Position numbers and translations under genes: made by a program
DNA from: Tardiphaga sp.
Lineage (GTDB): Bacteria > Pseudomonadota > Alphaproteobacteria > Rhizobiales > Xanthobacteraceae
Reading direction: 5' to 3'
DNA length: 12,339 nucleotides
NCBI GenBank assembly: GCA_028290325.1
Contig: JAQGJY010000330.1
Span: forward strand, 1 to 12,339
Part shown: piece after piece, positions 8,015 to 12,339 of the stretch
Position numbering within the stretch: position 1 is the stretch's first letter
How the letters are laid out: the number at the start of each line of letters is the position of its first letter
Notes under the pieces: generated by a model
What the model saw: only the letters and a program-made list of their open reading frames with translations
What the model was told of the DNA's origin: nothing
The model's database searches: none

Positions 8015-8764
8015 ATGGCCATTCTCGTGACACGGCCGGAGCCGGACAATACAGCGACGGTCGCGGCCTTGCGCGCCATCGGACAGGTCGCGCTGTCGGC
8101 GCCGATGCTGCGGTTCGAGGCGGTGGCATTGCAGGATGACCCTGATGCGAGCTACGGCGCGGTCATCGTGACGTCGGCGAATGCGTTGCGCGCGATCGCG
8201 ACGCAAGCCGGGCTGCGGTCCTTGCTCGATCTGCCGCTGTTCGCGGTTGGCGACAAAACGGCGGACGCCGCGCGCGACGCCGGCTTCAAGAAAGTCATCT
8301 CCGCGGATGGTGACGCGGCGGCATTGCGCGATCTGATCGCGTCCAAAAAAGGCACCGCGAAGCGCCTGAAGGCCGGCGACCCGTTATTGTACCTGGCCGG
8401 CGCGGACCTCGCCCGCGATCTGGCGGGCGAGCTCGGGGCCCGCGGTTTCACGGTGGTGACGCAGACCACCTATCGCATGGCCCCGATCGTCTCCCTGGCC
8501 CCCGACATCGCCGAGGCGTTTTCCGCGGGCACGATTTCGGCCGTGTTGCATTACTCCCGGCGCAGCGCGCGCGCCTTCATCGAGGCGACGCGCGCGGCGG
8601 GCGTGGAAATTTCCGCGCTGGCGCTGCCGCAATGCTGCCTTTCCGATGCCGTTGCTACCATCCTGCGCGATGCCGGGGCCAGTCAGGTGAAGGTGGCGCG
8701 GACGCCGGACGAGGCTGCGTTGTTCGATCTGCTTGACGGGGTCGCCAAGGCGGCATCGCGCTAG
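8015..8764 (+). CDS. hemD: Uroporphyrinogen-III synthase
   Basis: Closes and isomerises hydroxymethylbilane to uroporphyrinogen III, the branch point to haem, cobalamin and chlorophylls, in the cytoplasm. The family is very divergent in sequence. The 249-residue protein shows its usual landmarks: N-terminal ILVTRPEPDN, YGAVIVTSANALRAI in the first half, FAVGDKTADAARDAGF, YLAGADLARDLAGEL in the linker, VLHYSRRSARAFIEA in the second domain, and CLSDAVATILRDAG near the end. Length is normal. The ATG at 8015 is preceded by GAGAGGA about 11 bases upstream. mic60 follows after 76 bp and then hemY, the usual alphaproteobacterial order. The gene normally just upstream, hemC, which makes the substrate, is missing here, so hydroxymethylbilane synthase must be encoded elsewhere in the genome. 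The product call is firm, mainly from motifs and context. Confidence 0.93.
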   Translation: MAILVTRPEPDNTATVAALRAIGQVALSAPMLRFEAVALQDDPDASYGAVIVTSANALRAIATQAGLRSLLDLPLFAVGDKTADAARDAGFKKVISADGDAAALRDLIASKKGTAKRLKAGDPLLYLAGADLARDLAGELGARGFTVVTQTTYRMAPIVSLAPDIAEAFSAGTISAVLHYSRRSARAFIEATRAAGVEISALALPQCCLSDAVATILRDAGASQVKVARTPDEAALFDLLDGVAKAASR

Positions 8765-8840
8765 ACCGAGGATCGCGCTAGAGATGGTGCCCGAATCTGC
8801 GGCAGTGAGATGCCGCGCTTGACCAAGGGGATGACAAGGT

Positions 8841-10019
8841 ATGGCCGACGACAGGCCTCCCAATAGCGACAATCCATCCGACGACGCCGGGCCCGATATC
8901 AAGAGGTCGAAGCGTCCGGCACCGACGTTGGACCTTTCCGCGACTGAGATCCCGCGCGCCAGCGCGCCGGCCGAGCCTGTCTCGGCCGCAGATGATGCGC
9001 CGGCCGGCGATCCCGCGCCGGAGCCCGCGCGCGCCCGGCCGCCCTCCACGATCCTGATTCCGGCGCTGGCTGGCGCCGCCGCCGCCGCGCTGGTGATGAT
9101 TCTGATTTCGCTAGCCGGATGGCCGGTCGGCGCGCCGACGCAGGACGTCACGCCGGCGGCGCCCGCCAATCCTTCGGTGCTGAACGATCTCACCGCGCGG
9201 CTGGCGCGCCTGGAGGCGCGGCCCGCGGCTTCGCCGACCCCGCCGCCTGTCGCCGCGCCGGTCACGCCGCTGCTCGCCCCGCGAATCGACGCGCTCGACA
9301 AGGCCGTCGCGGCGTTACGCGATGACGTCGCAGCCGCGCGCGCGCGCGGCGAACAAGCGCTGGCGGCGGTCGGCGAATTGAAGGCGGCGCCGCCCGTGGC
9401 GCCGCCGCCGGACCTTTCCGCCATCACGGCGCGCCTGAGCCAGCTCGAAAGCGCGGTCAAGACCCAGGCCGCCAGCGCGCAGCAGGTCGCCAAGGCCGCC
9501 GATGATGCGCCGCTCAGGCATGTCGTCGCGGCCTCGCTGCTCGACATGCAGGTGCGGCAGAACCAGCCTTATGCGGCGGCGCTGAAACTCGCCGCATCGG
9601 GCGCGGATGCCGCGCGGACCCAGCCGCTGGACCGCTTCGCCGCGACCGGCGTGCCGACGGCCGCGACGCTGAGCAACGAGTTGCTGGGCCTGCTGCCGAA
9701 GCTGACGCCCGCGCCGGCGGCCGCGACCACAGGCAGCGGGCTGATGGAACGCTTGCAAGCCGGCGCCGCGCGCCTCGTCAAGATCGAACGCGGCGATGCC
9801 TCGGGCATCGCGAGCACGGCGATCGTGACGCGCGCCGCCGATGCGGCGAAGCGCAACGATCTCGTTGCGGCGCGCCGCGAACTGGCGGCGCTGCCGCCGG
9901 CCGACAAAGCCGTCGTGCAGCCCTGGATCGACCGAACCGAGGCGCGCGATGCCGCGCTTGCCGCTTCCCAGCAACTTGCGAGCGACGCGATGGCCGCGCT
10001 CGCCAAGCCCGCGCCATAG
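8841..10019 (+). CDS. Mitofilin/Mic60 homologue, inner-membrane protein
   Basis: Alphaproteobacterial relative of mitochondrial Mic60, which shapes crista junctions; the bacterial protein is thought to curve the inner membrane and bridge it to the outer membrane. The 392 residues comprise an acidic, proline-rich cytoplasmic N-terminus (1-69), one membrane segment (about 70-93), a periplasmic Pro/Ala linker, heptad-like segments consistent with coiled coil (about 110-128, 145-182, 192-222), and a C-terminal mitofilin region from about 224 to 375. That region includes PLRHVVAASLLDMQVRQNQPY and RAADAAKRNDLVAARRELAALP. The N-terminal part is low in complexity and carries no catalytic motif, as expected. 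AAGG lies just before the start. hemD is 76 bp upstream and hemY follows after 7 bp; this hemD-mic60-hemY linkage supports the call more than the diverged sequence does. Codon use matches its neighbours. Confidence 0.85.
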   Translation: MADDRPPNSDNPSDDAGPDIKRSKRPAPTLDLSATEIPRASAPAEPVSAADDAPAGDPAPEPARARPPSTILIPALAGAAAAALVMILISLAGWPVGAPTQDVTPAAPANPSVLNDLTARLARLEARPAASPTPPPVAAPVTPLLAPRIDALDKAVAALRDDVAAARARGEQALAAVGELKAAPPVAPPPDLSAITARLSQLESAVKTQAASAQQVAKAADDAPLRHVVAASLLDMQVRQNQPYAAALKLAASGADAARTQPLDRFAATGVPTAATLSNELLGLLPKLTPAPAAATTGSGLMERLQAGAARLVKIERGDASGIASTAIVTRAADAAKRNDLVAARRELAALPPADKAVVQPWIDRTEARDAALAASQQLASDAMAALAKPAP

Positions 10020-10026
10020 GACTGCA

Positions 10027-11730
10027 ATGATCCGCATCATCCTGTTTCTGGTCCTGATCGCGCTGGCGGCGCTTGGCGCGGCCTGGATCGCCGAGCAAGG
10101 CGGCGAAGTCGTTCTGTCGTGGGGCCAGTGGCGCGCGCAAACCTCGCTGCCGGTATTCGCGCTGCTGCTCGGCGTCACGTTGCTCGCGGTGATGCTGGCA
10201 TGGTCGATCCTACGCGGACTTTGGCGCGCGCCGCGCGTGCTACGGCACAAACGGCGCGCCAAGCGTCAGGCGCGGGGCCGTGCGGCCATCACGCGCGGTC
10301 TGCTCGCGATCGGACATGGCGACGCGGTCGCCGCGCGCACGCAAGCTGATACGGCGCGGCGCCTCGCCGGTGACGATCCGCTGGCGCTGCTGCTGCACGC
10401 GCAATCCGCGCAGATGGATGGCGACCGCGATGGCGCGTCGCGCGCATTTCGGGCGATGGCCGAACGCAACGACACGCGGCTACTCGGCCTGCGCGGGCTG
10501 TTCATCGAAGCGCAGCGCGCCGATGATCCGGAGGCCGCCACAGCACTCGCGGAAGAGGCCTTGAAAACGTCGCCGAACGCCGCATGGGCATCGCAGGCGG
10601 TGCTTGGTCTGCGGGTCGCGCAAAATGACTGGAAGGGCGCGCTGTCGATTCTGGAGCGCAATTTCGAATCCGGCCAGCTCGACAAGCCGACCTATCGACG
10701 CCAGCGCGGCGTGCTGCTGACCGCGCGCGCGCTCGAACTCGAAACGCATGATCGCGATGTCTCACGTGAAAGCGTCTACGAGGCGATCAAGCTGGCGCCG
10801 TCATTGGTGCCGGCCGCCGTTCTCGCCGCGCGCTATTTGAGCGAGTCGTCCCAGACCCGGCGCGCGATGCGGGTCGTCGAGGCCGCGTGGCTGGCGCAGC
10901 CGCATCCCGATCTGGCCGAAGCCTATGCTCATGTGAAGCTCGGCGATTCGGCGCGGCAGCGACTGATGCGCGTCGAGACGCTTGCGGCCAAAGCGCCGGA
11001 CCATCCCGAGAGCGCGCTGGCGATCGCCCGCGCCGCGATCGATGCGACGGAATTCGGCCGCGCGCGCGAGGTGCTGGCGCCGCATCTGGCGGCGCCGACG
11101 CAGCGTGTCGCGATGCTGATGGCCGAGATCGAGCGCAACGAGAGCGGCGATTCTGGCCGGGCACGCGCCTGGACCCAGCGCGCCGTCCGCGCGTTGCTCG
11201 ATCCGGTCTGGACCGCCGACGGCTATGTCTCGGATCGCTGGCGACCGGTCTCGCCGGTCAACGGACGGCTTGATGCCTTCCAGTGGCAGACACCGCTCGC
11301 CGCGTTGCCGTCCGGTCGCACGATCGACGCGGAGTCCGACTGGCTGGCCGAGGCGAGCCGACCAGAGCCACAACCGCCGCGACCCGCCGGAGCTGAATCG
11401 TTGATCGCGCCGCCCGCGACCGAGCTCGGCGCGGCCCCCGTCGCCACCGCCGAAGCTGTCGCCGCGACCGCGCCGGAGCCGGTGATCCCGCCGGAAACGC
11501 CAGCGCCGAGCCAGACGCCGGCCGCGCCGCCGCCCTTGTTTCGGGCCCGGACCGGAATGGAACCGCGCCAAGCCGGTATCGCGCCGATCATCCCGATCGT
11601 CCGCGCGCCCGACGATCCCGGCACCGAAGATGCCGAGGACCGATTGCGCGATGATTTCGCGGACGAATTGAACCCCCCGGCCAGGCAACCTGGCGGCATG
11701 AAGGGATTTCTCGGTCGTTTCGGAAATTGA
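10027..11730 (+). CDS. hemY: HemY N-terminal and TPR domain membrane protein
   Basis: A 567-residue inner-membrane protein of the HemY family linked genetically to haem synthesis. Despite the name it is not protoporphyrinogen oxidase; its biochemical role is unclear. Two membrane helices (about 2-21 and 42-65) flank a short loop with the family stretch VVLSWGQWRAQTSLPVFALL, followed by a very basic cytoplasmic patch (71-86). Residues about 90-400 form helical repeats of TPR type. A conserved-looking segment RWRPVSPVNGRLDAFQW (about 404-420) precedes a Pro/Ala-rich, probably disordered tail of about 130 residues ending in GGMKGFLGRFGN. The start at 10027 has AGGA at 6-base spacing and lies 7 bp after the mic60 stop. 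The open frame extends upstream to 9841, but that part is on a different frame inside mic60 and is not real. A protein-scaffold role is inferred from the repeats. Confidence 0.88.
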   Translation: MIRIILFLVLIALAALGAAWIAEQGGEVVLSWGQWRAQTSLPVFALLLGVTLLAVMLAWSILRGLWRAPRVLRHKRRAKRQARGRAAITRGLLAIGHGDAVAARTQADTARRLAGDDPLALLLHAQSAQMDGDRDGASRAFRAMAERNDTRLLGLRGLFIEAQRADDPEAATALAEEALKTSPNAAWASQAVLGLRVAQNDWKGALSILERNFESGQLDKPTYRRQRGVLLTARALELETHDRDVSRESVYEAIKLAPSLVPAAVLAARYLSESSQTRRAMRVVEAAWLAQPHPDLAEAYAHVKLGDSARQRLMRVETLAAKAPDHPESALAIARAAIDATEFGRAREVLAPHLAAPTQRVAMLMAEIERNESGDSGRARAWTQRAVRALLDPVWTADGYVSDRWRPVSPVNGRLDAFQWQTPLAALPSGRTIDAESDWLAEASRPEPQPPRPAGAESLIAPPATELGAAPVATAEAVAATAPEPVIPPETPAPSQTPAAPPPLFRARTGMEPRQAGIAPIIPIVRAPDDPGTEDAEDRLRDDFADELNPPARQPGGMKGFLGRFGN

Positions 11731-11754
11731 TCCCGCCGCGCCAACGCCTTTGAA

Positions 11755-11799
11755 GCGGCCGGTCGCCTCGCTCATGTTCTTGCAAAACGGTCCGGCCGC
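11755..11799. repeat. GC-rich inverted repeat after hemY
   Basis: GCGGCCGG (11755-11762) and its exact reverse complement CCGGCCGC (11792-11799) enclose 29 bases. It begins 24 bases after the hemY stop and could form a stem at the end of that transcript, though no T-tract follows. Its right arm lies inside the spacer of the putative tRNA promoter. Each arm is nearly self-palindromic, so chance is possible. Confidence 0.3.
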
Positions 11800-11808
11800 C
11801 GTTATCAG
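11780..11808 (+). promoter_or_regulatory. Putative sigma70-type promoter of tRNA-Thr
   Basis: TTGCAA (11780-11785) and TATCAG (11803-11808) are separated by 17 bases, a reasonable match to the housekeeping consensus. Transcription would start about 25-30 bases before the tRNA, and no other comparable pair lies between hemY and the tRNA. This is a pattern match only. Confidence 0.4.
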
Positions 11809-11843
11809 GATCGCGCCGGATGGCATTTCGTCCGCGTCGGTTC

Positions 11844-11919
11844 GCCGCTTTAGCTCAGTTGGTAGAGCACGTCATTCGTAATGACGGGGTCGCAGGTTCG
11901 AGTCCTGCAAGCGGCACCA
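11844..11919 (+). tRNA. tRNA-Thr (anticodon CGU)
   Basis: A complete cloverleaf with encoded CCA. The acceptor stem GCCGCTT pairs fully with AAGCGGC (11909-11915), followed by discriminator A and CCA. The D-arm is GCTC/GAGC, the anticodon stem CGTCA/TGACG encloses TTCGTAA, giving anticodon CGT at 11877-11879, which reads ACG (Thr). The variable loop has 5 bases and the T-arm is GCAGG-TTCGAGT-CCTGC. The first two acceptor pairs, G-C and C-G, agree with threonine identity elements. Position 37 is A after U36, the target of t6A modification by TsaD, which is encoded in this window. A run of five T follows at 11921-11925 and may help end transcription. Confidence 0.97.
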
Positions 11920-11947
11920 GTTTTTCCTCAACAGACATTCACCCTGA

Positions 11948-11964
11948 ATCGCGGTACTCGCGAT
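11948..11964. repeat. Small hairpin after tRNA-Thr
   Basis: ATCGCG (11948-11953) and CGCGAT (11959-11964) form a perfect 6-bp stem around a 5-base loop, 28 bases past the tRNA. It could help end the tRNA transcript or protect its 3' side, but there is no U-tract after it, so the function is uncertain. Confidence 0.3.
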
Positions 11965-11996
11965 GACAGGACGCGCGCGCCTTGCATGGCGAGGTC

Positions 11997-12339
11997 ATGC
12001 GCCGCTATTCAACCGCACGCGGGGGCGGTGTGTTGGGTATGAGTGCGGTGATGGCTGGCAGCGTTCGCAGATCGGGTGTCGTCGGCGTCGTCATGATGTT
12101 GCTGCCGGTGTTTTTGGCGGTCGAACGCGTCTCCGCGCAGACGCCGTTCGGCGCACCATTCGCCATGAATGCATTCGCGCCGACCTTCTCCGAGCCCCCG
12201 GCACCGCCGCGAGCGCGCGTTTACATTCCGACGCCGCGCGCGGCGCGGAACGCTTATTGCGTGCGAACCTGCGACGGCCGCTATTTTCCTTACCCCAGCG
12301 CCAGCGGCGACACGGACGTGAAAGTCTGCGACGCGGTCT
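11997..12339 (+). CDS. DUF2865-like secreted protein, 3' end cut by window edge
   Basis: The visible 114 codons encode an exported protein of unknown function. An N-terminal signal peptide is clear: arginines in SVRRSG, hydrophobic VVGVVMMLLPVFLAV, and a likely signal peptidase I site after VSA, before QTPF. A proline-rich linker follows, then YCVRTCDGRYFPYP with further cysteine in VKVCDA, the hallmark I associate with DUF2865 proteins of Bradyrhizobium-like bacteria, whose cysteines probably form periplasmic disulfides. The frame is open to the window edge. The start is uncertain: the ATG at 11997 has GAGG but only 2 bases away; in-frame ATGs at 12039 and 12051 give equally good or tidier signal peptides, with poor Shine-Dalgarnos. 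An in-frame stop lies at 11964-11966, so it cannot start earlier than a TTG at 11982. Function is not known. Confidence 0.72.
   Translation, partial: MRRYSTARGGGVLGMSAVMAGSVRRSGVVGVVMMLLPVFLAVERVSAQTPFGAPFAMNAFAPTFSEPPAPPRARVYIPTPRAARNAYCVRTCDGRYFPYPSASGDTDVKVCDAV

Noticed and set aside
8384..9547. Long minus-strand open frame of 387 codons opposite hemD and mic60
   Set aside because: Ser/Ala/Gly-rich low-complexity product with no family features, fully antisense to mic60 and the end of hemD; typical shadow frame in GC-rich DNA.
9841..10026. N-terminal extension of hemY to 9841
   Set aside because: Lies inside mic60 in another frame; the ATG at 10027 has a good Shine-Dalgarno and starts the first membrane helix.
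10801..11826. Minus-strand open frame of 341 codons opposite hemY
   Set aside because: Arg/Gly-rich product without recognisable motifs, entirely antisense to the well-supported hemY.
11844..12339. tRNA-Thr as an attachment site for an integrated element
   Set aside because: No integrase and no repeat of the tRNA 3' end is visible in the window; the following gene looks like normal chromosomal content.

Overview
The window is GC-rich chromosomal DNA with tightly packed genes. Its gene content and order point to an alphaproteobacterium of the Hyphomicrobiales (Rhizobiales), probably near Bradyrhizobium, Rhodopseudomonas or Afipia. The pointers are the tsaD-gpsA block divergent from hemD-mic60-hemY, a DUF2865-like secreted protein, an alphaproteobacterial-type topoisomerase IB, and an intergenic repeat whose translation contains MAGLVPAIH, a signature I recall from that group. 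This assignment rests on recognition of families, not on a search.

Layout. From 1 to 1805 (minus) lies most of acs, acetyl-CoA synthetase, cut by the window edge just before its C-terminal lysine motif. Upstream of it on the same strand is a six-TM membrane diguanylate cyclase (1898-3250). A 237-bp divergent intergenic region with a small tandem repeat separates it from a complete type IB DNA topoisomerase (3488-4597, plus). Topoisomerase IB converges, with 3 bp between stop codons, on a compact minus-strand operon tsaD > gpsA > EVE-domain gene > ETF-beta-lysine-methyltransferase-like gene (7755 down to 4601). These four genes overlap or are separated by 4 bp at most.

Divergent from tsaD is the plus-strand set hemD (uroporphyrinogen-III synthase), mic60 (mitofilin homologue) and hemY (HemY/TPR membrane protein), 8015-11730. 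In relatives this set normally starts with hemC. Here hemC is absent and the 259-bp gap carries a degenerate long-hairpin repeat instead. After hemY come a complete tRNA-Thr(CGU) with encoded CCA and a plausible promoter, and the 5' part of a DUF2865-like secreted protein that runs off the right edge.

How the genes fit together. Most of this is core metabolism: acetate activation, tRNA t6A modification (TsaD), phospholipid precursor synthesis (GpsA), haem synthesis (HemD) and inner-membrane shaping (Mic60, HemY). I found no CRISPR array, transposase, phage gene, toxin-antitoxin pair or recognisable new defence system. The points most worth a second look are the missing hemC with a repeat in its place, the mic60-hemY linkage to haem synthesis, the altered inhibitory site of the diguanylate cyclase, and the coupled EVE/methyltransferase pair. 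No stretch over 300 bases lacks an annotated feature.
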